From Pterobdella sp. o SKG-2022 (taxonomy: Eukaryota; Annelida; Clitellata; Hirudinida; Piscicolidae), in assembly GCA_964035795.1 (NCBI GenBank), contig OZ038321.1:4568804-4632803 (forward strand): a stretch of DNA of 64,000 bases. Direction: 5' to 3'. Of the stretch, positions 11,184 to 22,265 are shown one piece after another. Each line of letters starts with the position of its first letter. The first letter of the stretch is position 1. A program made the position numbers and the translations under genes. Under the pieces are notes generated by a model. That model saw only the letters and a list, made by a program, of their open reading frames with translations, was not told where the DNA came from and did not search any database.

Positions 11184-13368
11184 CAGATAAATCCACCCAC
11201 CTCATTAACAATGGCAGCATTGGAGCCGATGATGATGGAGTGGTGTCCCTGAGACAAGTGACCAACTGCTGCCTCATGCATCAGATCCAATGAGATTTCT
11301 CCATTCTCTCTGCCCCACGTAGTTCTCGGTGCCTTGGTAGTTTCGTTGTGATAATATGAATAACAATTAAAAAAACAATGCTTTTCACTAGCCACAATAA
11401 AATGAGTTTTTTTAAAAACACCTAAATTTTATTGAGATACAAAGCTTTCCATTCACTAAGTAACATTTTCAAATATGACTTGAAAATGTTACTTAGTTAA
11501 CGAAAAGCTTTGTATCTCAATAAAATTTATTAGTGCCTTAAATATACTCAGAAATAATCATCATCATCTCTTCCAACCCATGCTAACATAGAAACAAACG
11601 TAAAACGATGATGATCCTCATTATCCTGAATAACTAAACATAATACAAAGACGATTTACATCAAAAATTGTATACCTACAAGCATCACTAAATTCTATTA
11701 TTATCATTTCTACATTGCATACATACAGGCAGATCAAGAACAGATGGGCTGTGGTCAATTAATCTGATCATTTCCTTCACTCCCTCCCTCACTATTGAAT
11801 AGCCGTTCTGAGCATTCTGCAAGCAAATGATATGTATTGTTAACGATATGATGACTCTAGGTATTTGATTGATACTGGTGTATTGGTTGTGGTTTAAGAT
11901 GGTTTACATTAGAATGGTTAACATAAATTAACATTAGGTAAGAAAAAAACAACTATTTTTTAGAGTTTTTGAATTATTGCAGTTAAACTTGAAAAAAAAC
12001 TTTCAGATTTCATTTGTGAACAACATTTGTAAGTTAGACTTGAAAAACTTTTCAAAATCCTTAATGAATCCTAGAGTGTTCCATGTTGGTCATAAATTAT
12101 TATAATTTAAAATCTTATAAACTTATCTGTTTCAGTATAAATAAGATATTGTATGTTACCAATACAACATGAACTGATGGAAAAATATTAATAAGCTAAA
12201 ATGGAAATTAATTGAAAACAGATCAATAAACTGAATATATAAATTAAAATAGATCAACCGATCAAATGATAAATTGAAATTAGATATACCAAATGATTAG
12301 TTGAAAAAATAATAAATAGCAAATAACTCAACTAATCAGACCGTGGCTAGTGTGACTCTCAGCTGCATAGCACATCTTAGCAGCCAAGCATCAAGCACAT
12401 CCTTAAACCTCAAAAACACATCCACTTTGTTGTACACAGCCACAATCACCAATGAGTGTATGCTCACATCCATTTGACTCATGGCTCCAAAGCCAATCCC
12501 AATCATGGCCAGTTTCTGAGGGTTGGTGGTGGTTTTTTGGGGTATCAAATGTGTTTGTCTGTATAGATCAATTGGTGAAACAATATTTCATGTTATCCAT
12601 TATTTTAAATGTTATTCATTATTTAAAATTCAATTGCTTGTTTTGGCACTAAATAAATGGATATTATTATCATCATTGTAGTCTTGAAACTCACTGGATT
12701 AAACATCACAATAATAAAGTTCATACATTATTATTATTATTTTCATCATTATGACCATTGTCATGTCCAAAAAATTATTATACCTTGTTTGGGCAATGAA
12801 CAAGTTTAGAATCAAGGTGGGGTTGAGAAGGGTTCTTCATAATTTCAGAGCATAAGGACTGTCTTGCAACCACATTTAGTCCTTCCCAGTCCAACACTAT
12901 CGAATTTTCATTTTTTTCTGATTTTTTATCTTTGGTTTTGTCTAATTCATTTTCACTTTCATCTTTGTCAACTTGACTTTCAGGCCTTTTTCCTACCATC
13001 CATAAGTTTTTTACCTTTGAAATATATTTTATTACAACTGAAATTTGCGAATTACTTGATGATAATTTTTCCAAATTTTTTAAGATCTATATTAAAACAT
13101 GATTATTTGGAATTATCCCTTTTCATTATTCATGTATATTTGAAAATAAAATAAATACTTTAGGGCCATAGATGTTGTCCCAGTAGCACAATACTGCAGC
13201 TTGAATGGTGGAATGTTCGTAAAAGCTGTCAACATAAAAGACGGGGATTTTACTGTGTAATAATTTAACAGCATCTTGTGATGACTCTTTAAACTCAAAT
13301 TTATCGTCTGCGCTTTTATTTTCCTTTTCATTTTTTATACTTTGATCAGTGATATCTCTATCTTCCAT
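7006..13368 (-). CDS. C9orf72: C9orf72 ortholog (DENN-type Rab/Arf regulator)
   Basis: Ten coding exons in transcript order: 13159-13368, 12784-13014, 12342-12515, 11727-11816, 11201-11332, 10237-10320, 9817-9926, 9109-9166, 7543-7650, 7006-7194. They join in phase to 461 residues (human 481). Matching blocks are AAVLCYWDNIYGPKV with KNLW next to it at the uDENN/longin start; HLSQGHHSIIIGS; ELCGFCD; YGRVHRAFLTNNLLQLW; the short exon with KVTDSLLLESFKN; LHRKVLVLMH; and the C-terminal DWRVVLSCAEVIHPGL followed by SFPYK. In animals this protein binds SMCR8 and WDR41 and acts in autophagy and lysosomal signalling as a GTPase-activating complex. The loop matching human VLPFRQVMYAPYP was not found, so this ortholog is shorter there or a small exon is missed. 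The acceptor of the last exon (AACAAG before 7194) is the weakest call. Intron 7 is almost wholly GATA repeat, and the first gene of the neighbouring divergent pair starts here. Confidence 0.92.
7655..8480 (+). mobile_element. Decayed LINE 3' region with C2H2-like zinc finger
   Basis: Lies antisense in C9orf72 intron 8. The frame at 7890-8097 reads FICEVERCGKICKKKEGLAI followed by an H, and continues through a stop-broken stretch to CRVCGLWRTRSNRARHMKIH. This zinc-finger pair is typical of the C-terminus of some non-LTR retrotransposon ORFs. The copy has several stops and frameshifts. Its last 190 bases (about 8290-8480, ending in CAACAACAAC) match 46540-46715. Confidence 0.65.
9188..9808. 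repeat. (GATA)n microsatellite filling C9orf72 intron 7
   Basis: About 155 tetranucleotide units, read GATA on the plus strand and TATC/UAUC in the C9orf72 transcript. Sparse variants include GACA units (cytosines near 9254, 9306, 9390, 9446, 9558, 9610 and 9686), an ATATAG variant near 9331 and 9631, and an AGAGATAT variant near 9367 and 9663. The intron is 9167-9816 (650 nt), so the repeat makes up about 95% of it. It begins only 8 nt after the 5' splice site (AA|GTGAGTGCC) and ends 21 nt before the acceptor. Confidence 0.97.
10163..10192 (+). repeat. 60-bp hairpin repeat, truncated copy
   Basis: Left half only (ATTAGATTATACTGCTGTA). It lies in C9orf72 intron 6 between exons 10237-10320 and 9817-9926. 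Confidence 0.5.
10497..10592 (-). repeat. SINE body copy
   Basis: Read on the minus strand it contains GGAGTAGCACCCTGTGAAAC, then CAATTGCGCAACC, then AACCCTAGTTAAGGGCGATC and GGTCGACTTAC. The same order is found at 18610-18695, 20300-20370, 45685-45765, 52620-52705 and (minus) 57145-57220. It lies in C9orf72 intron 5. Confidence 0.75.
10919..11183. repeat. ATT microsatellite and short GATA array in C9orf72 intron 5
   Basis: A pure ATT run at about 10930-10965 is followed, after GGTGGT-rich sequence, by a GATA array at about 11140-11183. The GATA array starts 18 nt inside the intron from the 5' splice site of the exon at 11201-11332, an arrangement like that of intron 7. Confidence 0.85.
11423..11529. 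repeat. Foldback hairpin element, family A
   Basis: Two arms of about 48 nt. The left arm starts AAATTTTATTGAGATACAAA and contains AGCTTTCC and AAGTAACATTTTCAA. The right arm is its inverse with a few mismatches and ends CTCAATAAAATTT. The loop is about 10 nt. Relatives are at 16019-16083 (one arm) and 17872-17990. Confidence 0.8.
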
Positions 13369-13658
13369 TTTAAATATTTTTTGATTTTAAGGTAAATATT
13401 CCTCACATCTGTCTTGTAATTTTAAATTAGGTGGTTAGAATAAATTCCAAACGGTTAAAATTCAATTTATTTGTGGTTCTTCAATTAACATGAAAATTTT
13501 ATATAAACTTGAAAATTTGAACAAAAATTTTCACATAAAAACGAAGTCAACTTTTAGCTACTTTTATTAAACGCGCCACATATATTTAGAAATTAGAATT
13601 TCTTTATATTACTTAAATCATTCTAGCTACTTATTTCAAACGAGCTTTTTTATTTAAA
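13369..13658. promoter_or_regulatory. Shared divergent promoter region of C9orf72 and APEX1
   Basis: The 290 bp between the two start codons must hold both transcription starts unless untranslated exons exist. No TATA box or known element can be assigned. The sequence is AT-rich with one ACGCGCC (about 13571). The call is inferred from gene geometry. Confidence 0.5.
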
Positions 13659-16600
13659 ATGCCAACAAAAAGAAAACCTGAACTCTTTGCTTCAACTCCT
13701 GTAACAAAAAAAGCCAAGGTGAATATTGTATTGAATAAAAAATACAATAGTATTTAAATTTGAATATTTTAAATTTTTTTAGTTGTATTTATGTATGTAG
13801 CTTATTTTATTTCATAAGTTAAATTAATATACCAAGTAAATAAAGGTATAAGTAGTAAATATAACATATATAAATAATTTTCATAAAACAAGATGCAAAA
13901 ATTAATCATTCAATGTTTAATATAAAAAATTTTTACAGAAAGAATCCGACGATAAATCCAAAAAGAAAGCCCCAGCCGCCAAAAGATCAAATGCTAAGAA
14001 AGAAATCCCTGATGTGACAAAACTCGATTTTAAAAATGAAAGTACAAGGAAAACCGGAGAAAAGTGGAATCTGAAGCTGTCCACGTGGAATGTTAATGGA
14101 ATCAGGGCCTGGTGTGAAGTTAGTTGTGTGTTAAAAAAAACTAAATTTCGGGTTTTATTCTTGTTGAAATTCAAAAAAAAAACAGATTGTCAATATATTA
14201 AAGTTTAACGAAATACAAGTGTTTCTGTTTCTGTGAAATCAATATTTACAACCAAAAAAATTTGATATGCCATCCAATAATATATTAATTATCCAGAAAG
14301 TGCTTCAATAAAGACATCTGTGACTATTATCAAACATTAAAAACTATTGTTATCACCCAATAAAATATCAAAACCTATAAATATCTTCAAATGATATATC
14401 AGCATTTATAAATATAACCCAATCAGAAAAAAGGCCACACCTATCTTGACCATGAAGATGCAGACATTTATTGCTTACAGGAAACAAAATGCCTTTCCAA
14501 TAACATACCTAGTGATGCCAAAATAAAGGGTTTGTGGTAGTATAAATTTTCTCAGTATGCTATTCAATTAAGGTATGATATACTAATAATATCATAATAA
14601 AATTCCTTTTTATTATTGTTATTATTTTTTGTTTAATTTACATGACGTTAATTAGGCTATTAAAAAACTATCATTTCAAGCTCATCACAATGAACTGACC
14701 TGTCAACTATAAGCATTTCACCACAAATATCAACAACCATTATAACATCATAGGTTACAGTGACTATTGGTCATCTGCAGAAAAGAGTGGGTACTCTGGC
14801 ACAGGTAGTTATTATATAGCGCTTAATTTAAAAATAATTTTTAGCTAATTATTAATCTATCTGTGTACTTTCTATGAGATTTTTTAATCATATATTTTAA
14901 TCAATTTATTCGAATTTTTATTCATTATTCATTAAACTATGTTTTTAGCATATCTATCTATCTCCCATATTCATTCTCTCATCCATCCATCTTTGTTATC
15001 ATGTATTTTCATCCTCATTTAACCATTTCTATCTATCTACATACCTATCCAAGCATATTCATGTATCTATTTATAAATCCATGCATCTATCTACCCACTT
15101 TTTAATCTACATTTACCCATCCAGCCAACCACTATTAACTGTACATAATCCACCCACTCTCCACTAAATCATCCAACTTTACTCTAACCATTAACTTATC
15201 TGTCTGTCACCTACCCTCCACCCAATCAATCACTCTCCTCCGCCATGTACAACCCTCTAAGGCATATTATCAAAAGTCAAGCCACTCAAAGTTACTTACG
15301 GCATTGGTAAGGTCATTTGGTTTCATGATGTGTTTTTTTATAGCGTTTTATGATGAGAAAGTACTTATTGAAAATTTTAGATTTGTTAATGGATGTTATT
15401 AAAAATTATAGCTCAATTTTATTAAACGTGTTCCTCTTGTTTAAAACATATTCTTCATAAATTTGACCTTACAAATCACCCCTCACAATGCAGGTAGTAA
15501 GGAGCATGACAATGAAGGTCGCGTGATTACAGCAGAGTTTGAAAAGTTTTTCTTTGTTACTGCATGTTTGTTTTTTTTGTTTCTATTTTATGTCATGCTA
15601 GCGTGAAGTAGACGTGAAACAATGATAATGGATATGTTATTTTTGTTTTTTTATGCTTATTATTTGGTTCTCATCACTCATCATCATATATCGTCTTCAT
15701 AGTCCCACTTATGGGGTCAGACTCCATGTAAGTTAGTTTCTATGTAAAAAAAATTACTTCTTTGGTGATTTATTCCTTTCTAGTTATTCTTTTTTTAGTT
15801 TTATTATTATTGTTGTTTTTTTGTTTCAAGTATCAAATTATTATTGTTTTTATATCTTTTATTTTTTCAAGTCTAACGTAAAAAACACTTAAATTGTATT
15901 AAATTGAGTCAAAGGAATTATAAAAATAATTATGATTCTATTGTTTATTCTAATATTTTTTAGTTTATATCTTTATTACATTAGCATATTTTATTGATTT
16001 TTTGACGATTTTTTTACGAGCACTAATAAATTTTATTAAGATACTAAGCTTTCCATTAACTAAGTAACGTTTTCAAGTATCGATTTTTTTTATTGACTTG
16101 GTGCGTCTCATTATAAGTTATATCTCCTACATATTTACTTTTTAATTTTTTTTTGTTTTAGTTTTATTTTTTTATTCTCGTTATTATTATCACTGTTGTT
16201 ATTGGACCATCAGACGTGCCAAACAGTGGGGCAGAGCTGGCGAGACTCGATTACAGGACAAAGAAATGGGATGTTGATTTCCATGATTATCTCGTTCGTT
16301 TATTATTATTATTATTTATTTATTTTTTCTTTTCTTATTATTCCTATCATTGTTGTTTTGTTATTGTTATTGTTTATTTCACTTCATTATTATTTTTTTT
16401 AATACTGTTATTCATCATTATTTCACGTAACAATATTTCTTCAATGATTTCCAATCAAATTACTCTTGTAAAATCGCAGTTATCATTGGAGGCAAAGAAA
16501 CCAGTGATTTTGGCGGGAGATTTGAACGTGGCACACGAGGAAATAGGTTTGAATTCAACTATATTGTCATTTTTTCAGATATATACGGCTAATATGGAAA

Positions 16601-17731
16601 TTTTAGGAACATTAGTTTTTCAAAAGGAAAAAATATAGTTTCAAATAAGTTATAAAACCAGTAAGGATCTAGATGTAGAAAACTTCAAATATATCCAACC
16701 TCTCACAAAATCTCCATTATACCTCCTCATAATATCGACTATGAACAAGCACAAAGGTTTATTCTGTAATAAAGCTTTTTATAAGCAAAACGTACTCTAT
16801 CAATACAAATATTGTTTAATACACCTTTGTATTTGTCTCATGCATTCATTATTGAAATTCAACAGTTAACTATGACTCTCAACTCACTTCAAACCCCTCA
16901 TCCCTTTTCCAAACATAACTAATCTTTTGTATATTCTCGTTTCACGCTGTGTTTCCACTTCTCACCATAACTCCAAGATCTGAAAGTTTTCTGGTTTAAT
17001 TAAATGAGAACATATTTTTCTGAAAAGCTTTATTCAAAATAAGAACTTATAGTGTTACTTCAAATTGAATATAATTTTAAGTTTCTTATTATGATTTTTT
17101 CATTATTATTAAGATTTGTTTACCGTAATGCATACCCCAAACAAATCTAATTGGTGTCAACTTTGACCTCCAACAGACATAGCTAATCCTAAGTCAAATC
17201 AGAGGTCTGCAGGCTTCACCAAGGAAGAGAGGCAGTCATTCACCAAGCTTCTCTTTTCCTCTTTTTTAGACTCTTATAGGTTGCTATTGTATCTATATAT
17301 CTATCTGTCTTTCTATAATGAAAAATACATACATATATATATATTCACTCATCCACCTTCCCACTTACCTCCTCACACGCTACCTCTTCACCCACTTACC
17401 TCCTCACCCACCCACCCAACTACCTCCTCACCCACCAACCACTCTCCACAGACATCTATATCCCACTGAGAAAGGAGCCTACACATACTGGTCATATATG
17501 GGAAATGCAAGAGCCAAGAATGTCGGATGGTTGGTTCATGCTTTCCTTCGTGTTTCATTATTTTTCGGTTTTAAAGTATATTTTTTCTGTTTATTTTTTT
17601 CAAATATTTTTATAATTATTTCTATGTTATTTTTGTTTTTTTTAATGTTTCTATAATTTTTTGATTTTATTTTATTATCGTTTTCATCATTTTTTAAGTT
17701 AGTTATATTCGTAAAGACATAGATTTATGTG

Positions 17732-17764
<33 letters not shown>

Positions 17765-18154
17765 TATTGTAACTTCTATCACGATTATTTTAGTTCAATC
17801 ACCATTTTTCTATTAATATATTATTATTATTATTATCATCTTTAGGCAAGATAAATACCGTAAATTGAACAAAAAAAGAAATTTTATCAAGTAAAAAGTT
17901 TTTCGTTACCAATTTAACATTATCAACTTTAACATATTTGATAATATTACTTTGTTAACGAAAAGCTTTGTACTTAATAAAATTAACTTTTGTGCTCAAT
18001 TAACTTATTATTATCATTGTTACCACTGACCCATAGGCGACTAGACTACTTCATGATAAGCAAATCTCTGCTGCCATTCCTGTGTGACGTAGTGATAAGG
18101 AGAGATGTGTATGGTAGCGACCATTGTCCATTGGTCCTCTTTCTCAGCCTCTGA
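13659..18154 (+). CDS. APEX1: APEX1, apurinic/apyrimidinic endonuclease
   Basis: Eleven coding exons: 13659-13718, 13939-14118, 14427-14529, 14754-14804, 15262-15306, 15494-15565, 16214-16293, 16480-16546, 17177-17279, 17452-17529, 18037-18154. They join in phase to 318 residues, the same length as the human enzyme. The enzyme cuts the DNA backbone 5' of abasic sites in base excision repair. The N-terminus is Lys-rich, like a nuclear signal. The ExoIII-type catalytic blocks are present: [22 protein letters not shown] (metal Glu), [33 protein letters not shown] (Tyr171 equivalent), [13 protein letters not shown] (Asp210 and Asn212 equivalents), [20 protein letters not shown], and [13 protein letters not shown] at the end (Asp308 and His309 equivalents). 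The residue matching the vertebrate redox Cys65 is Ser, and the Asp70 equivalent is Asn; both are common outside mammals. A polyadenylation hexamer follows near 18270. Confidence 0.98.
14945..15240 (+). repeat. Decayed pyrimidine-rich simple repeat in APEX1 intron 4
   Basis: Imperfect CTAT, CATC and CCAACC units, about 300 nt, with no coding signal. It sits directly upstream of the small exon at 15262-15306. Confidence 0.6.
16019..16083. repeat. Foldback family A, single arm
   Basis: AATTTTATTAAGATACTAAG, then CTTTCCATTAACTAAG and TAACGTTTTCAAGTAT, matching one arm of 11423-11529. Lies in APEX1 intron 6. Confidence 0.65.
17345..17450 (+). repeat. CTCACCCAC-type minisatellite in APEX1 intron 9
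   Basis: Tandem units of about 18 nt built from TTACCTCCTCACCCACC, running up to the acceptor of exon 10 (CTCCACAG before 17452). It therefore doubles as the polypyrimidine tract. Confidence 0.75.
17872..17990. repeat. Foldback family A, diverged copy
   Basis: Arms with AATTTTATCAAGTAAAAAGT on the left and AAAGCTTTGTACTTAATAAA on the right, in APEX1 intron 10. The centre (TTAACATTATCAAC...) is less well paired. Confidence 0.6.
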
Positions 18155-18609
18155 TTGGCTGTTATTATTTCTATTGTTTTTCATTATTTTTCGTGTTTTT
18201 ATTATATTATTTCTGTAATTCTTAAATTTTGTCACTATTTTTCAACAAAATATAAATGTAAGGAATTTTTCAATAAATTTATTGAGAAAATGCTAGGATT
18301 GCCTTAAGTGTAGCATTGCCATATAAATAATGTTAGAAAAATAAGTATTAGCAGTATTACTATAATAAATATAAGAGACTCAGGTTACTATATCATTATT
18401 AAAAAAACTAAGTGTTATTTGTAAACCTCATGGTAACTAAAATACCCAAAATGGCCTTTTAACAACCGTTCATAAATTTCTGTTGGGTATTTAAAAACGT
18501 ATGAATACTCATAGTATCATCAGAATCATCTTTTTTAACAATTTAGTTTTCATTATAACTATTTTAGTTTTATTGTTATTTATAGTGTCTGAACCTACAA
18601 AATGACTGT

Positions 18610-18865
18610 TATATTTATTCACATGGAGTAGCACGCTGTGTAATCTATCAATTGCAAAACCCTAAACCCTGCTAGAGACCACCTAATGGTCGACTCACTC
18701 ATTTTATCTATTTAATTTTCTCATTATGGTTTTTATCTCCAAAATAATCAGTATCTTCTCAACTATTTCAACGTTGTTATATTGGATCGTATGCTCAGCT
18801 ATTAGAGCATTAGACTAATTACCGGATTCGAGCCCGCGTAGGCCAACTATTAGCACCTATTTCAC
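18610..18865 (+). repeat. SINE body and separate tRNA-like head
   Basis: The body at 18610-18695 contains GGAGTAGCACGCTGTGTAAT and GGTCGACTCAC. About 100 nt further is a tRNA-like segment with an A-box-like CTCAGCTATTAGAGC and B-box-like GGATTCGAGCCC. The order is body then head, so these are two insertions. Confidence 0.65.
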
Positions 18866-19474
18866 AGTGTGTTTTCACTACATTAAATTTCTAGCAAGCA
18901 CTTAAGTATTAAGTACAAAGCAGTTCGTTTACAAACGAACATTACCTTTAGTGTTCAAATAATTTGCAGTATTAACTTTGGCTAAAAAAGATTATTTTGT
19001 GAGATAAGCTTAAATTATCAAGTTGAGGTACAAATAAATAACCGCGTTTTCTGAAAAGCTCTTCATAAATTATATGACTCAAATTATCAACAAGAGCATA
19101 CGATGTCTCTAAAAGAGCCCACCTTTCGTCAATTTAGAGCACTACGATAACGCTGTAAATTATCTTTGACAATTATCATTCGTACATAGCTTTATGCGTA
19201 CTCTAATTGATATTTTTCGATAAGACAGTAACAAATGTATTGGACGCAAACATAGGCTCATTAAACATTAAAGTTCTTTTGTTAGCGGACTTAAACTAAG
19301 TTGAGGATTTAAGGCTTCAAAAGCTTTTGTCTTATTTTTTAGAATGCGTTGAGACAATTGTATGAAAAAAAATTAAGAAAATATAATTATGCTAATGTAT
19401 TACGGTAAGAGTATACTTATAAAGAAGTTCCAAGCTGCAAAGCTTCTCTTGTCTCTGTTTTAAGTTGGACCAAT

Positions 19475-19635
19475 CATAGGCTTTGTTAATTGAAAAATGT
19501 TAGTTTTTTTTTCTTGAAAATATTCATGTATTAGAATGTTTAAATAAGGGATTGTGCAAAAAGCTTTGTTAGTTGATAAATGTTAGTTTTTTTTTCATAA
19601 AACTTTTTAATGTATCAGAATGTTCTTAAAATTTT
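19475..19635 (+). repeat. Imperfect tandem duplication
   Basis: CTTTGTTAATTGAAAAATGT, then TAGTTTTTTTTTC and ATGTATTAGAATGTT, is followed about 85 nt later by CTTTGTTAGTTGATAAATGT with the same continuation. Intergenic; function unknown. Confidence 0.65.
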
Positions 19636-20299
19636 CCTAAATATAGTGTTCTTTGAAGTGAAATAGATTTTTTTTTTAAACAAAAAAGAATAGTTTTATT
19701 CAGATAAGAATGTCAGAAAATGATTATTTCAGTACTTTCACAATTTTTTTGGAGTTCTATGATTGGTTCATCAACTATAGGCTCGCACCTAAAGCTATTC
19801 AATGCTTTTTGCGTGAGCGCGAAGTGCTTGTCTATACTTACAGAAAATTCTAGCTGTTTTTGGTTGATAAATGCATTAAATTTTCTCATTATATCGACGT
19901 TAATGATTATTGAAAACTTACATTCTTCATCAAACCAGACAACAAAAGGTCTCAAATGAGTTTTCTAAAACGTTCTCAAATCAGTTTTTTCTTCTCCATT
20001 TTATCATTTTTTTTTCGAAATATAATTTAAAAGTTTTTCATAGTTCAAAACAGTTTCATCTGGAATAAAGCATCAAGTCTTCACCTTTCGTTAAATAATA
20101 AAACTCAAAAACTATCATTTTTTCAAACCATAATGGTGAAAAAAGACTTAGAAATATTAAAATAATTTTAAAAGCATTTAAGCCTGTCGAGTCTCTGAAT
20201 TGTTCAAAACTCTGCTATGAGCTGCTTGAAACAACTTAGAGATTTCCAGTAAAGATAAGATAAATAAAAAAGTTTAAAGTTGAATTTATATTAATTTCA

Positions 20300-20555
20300 G
20301 TTTTTTGAGTAGCACTCTGTGAAACCTATCAATAGCGCAACCAAAACTCCAGTTATGGTCTAATTATTTGAATTATATAGTTAAATAATTCAAGTTGGTA
20401 TTTAAAAGCGTTTTTTTTGTATCAAAGTGCTTGTAACAAATTCAATGTATCAAAAAAACACTGAAACAGGGCTAATTCTCAGCCAATATAGGATCAAACC
20501 CAAAAACTTCAGATAACTAGCCTAACGCTCTCTTGGTTGAGATATACGGGCCCAT
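20300..20555. repeat. SINE body (+) and inverted tRNA-like head (-)
   Basis: At 20305-20365 is GAGTAGCACTCTGTGAAACC with CAATAGCGCAACC. At 20465-20555, read on the minus strand, is a tRNA-like stretch starting GGGCCCGTATATCTCAACC and containing GGTTTGATCC as B box. Confidence 0.65.
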
Positions 20556-21380
20556 AAACTACAACAAAATAATATAACTTGTTTTGCTATAATTAGGATA
20601 ATATGAACAGATGAGAGCAAAGTAATGAAAAAAAAAAAAGTAGGTTTGAATCTATTTAAAGTTCACAGAGAGACTTCCAAGGTAGATGTCGTACCACTGC
20701 ACCAAGATGGACACAAGTTTTCCTTTAAAAAACGTGATAAACATACAAGCCATAAAATTTAACATTTTGTTATGAAAGTATTAATATTATCATTGAGCTG
20801 GCAAAAATAGATTTAATAATCTATAAGTTCAGCCTGATATAGATATGAAAAGGTATAGCTACTTTAATGCTGCTATAAAAACATTCTTAAAAATTTTAAA
20901 GTTCAGAAAAGTCTAAAAACTGATCAAAATTTCTCGAAAAAGTTTTTGCATCCATTCGTCAAAAAGTACATTTTCCTTGTACACAGGAGTTTGTTACTAA
21001 ATCTGATACCTTGAGAAGGAAAACGGTCCTTAGCTGTTGAAAGCAAGGCGTTTTTCTCATTATTAAAATCAATCTTTTATTTAAGAGGTATTTTGAACTA
21101 GGAATCACTTTATTTTTGTCTTCACCAATTAAGACTGGCGCAAATGGGTACTTGAATCATGAGGGAATCGACCAGAAAATACTGTTTATTTTATCGTTGT
21201 ATTTAAGAAATTCAAATCCGATGTCTTTATTCCGTGTATACTAGATAGTTTCAAACTGCGTTCATGTGCTATTAATTTTATAGATCAATTGTTTAGCTGA
21301 ATGTTTACAGCTAATATATATATATATATAGGTGTTATTATAGGGTTTTTTGAAATTATTTTTCGATTTCTTGTATCAAA

Positions 21381-22221
21381 ATGAATATTTTCAACAAGCA
21401 AAATTTCTTAAACAAATTTATTTTTTTGGCCATAGTTCTTCTCAGTTTGGCCGTTTTGTTTCTGTATAAAAAAAAAGAAGCGATTTACACTATCAAGTAC
21501 ATTTTAGATGGCGGAGAAAAACATTATTTGGCCGAGTCCATGGACTATTTCAAAAGGTTAGTTTTTTCAAATTTTCAACCCTCGTTTCATTGCTTCCGCG
21601 TTTAATTCTACACCACATCCATTGTGGAAAATTTTCTGATAATAAATTATATATTTTCCCCTATATATTTATGAAAAATTTCAAAATAAATTGTATATTT
21701 TTTTTATCTTGAGCTTTTTTATATCTTGCAATTCAGTCGCAAAAGTTTTTCAGTTTTGCTGGCCGTTTTACAAAATTCGCATACAATTTTTTCAAAACTT
21801 TTTATAAGCCATTTTTTATAATCAATAAAGATCAAAAATAATTTTCAAAACTAAATGTTAGTTATTTCAAACTCATTTCAAATTCATCAAATCTTTGCGT
21901 TCCCTTTTTCTCGATAAGTCTTAAAACAAAGCTGGAAATTTGTATCTTCAAATATTTCCTTCTTCCCTGTCATTAGATAATCACTGCTATTTTTTCGATT
22001 AATTAAAATTTATTTCCCATAATCTTCTTCACTAATAAGCACCCTTAAGCATTTGAAGCTACAGCAAACAACTCGGCATAACAGTTTTTATTAAATTCAA
22101 TGGGAAGTTATTGCTCTGTGGATTTAGAAATGTTAAAACCGTTGAATTTGTCAACGTGGCATAGACACGTATAGCTTAATTCAAAAATATTTTTAGCGTG
22201 ATTATCATAAGTCAAAGTTTT

Positions 22222-22265
<44 letters not shown>

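Larger units (their letters stand above)
18155..21380. other. Intergenic, repeat remnants
   Basis: No gene is supported. Contents: SINE body (18610-18695), a plus-strand tRNA-like head with CTCAGCTATTAGAGC and GGATTCGAGCCC (about 18788-18865), an imperfect tandem duplication of about 100 nt (19475-19635), a SINE body (20300-20370), a minus-strand tRNA-like head (20465-20555), and an AT run at 21318-21331 just before the next gene. Confidence 0.6.

Noticed and set aside
19713..19955. 80-codon minus-strand frame with RPFVVWFDEECKFSI
   Set aside because: Composition is protein-like, but there is no recognised family, no convincing splice sites and a competing frame of equal length on the other strand. 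Possibly an old transposon piece.
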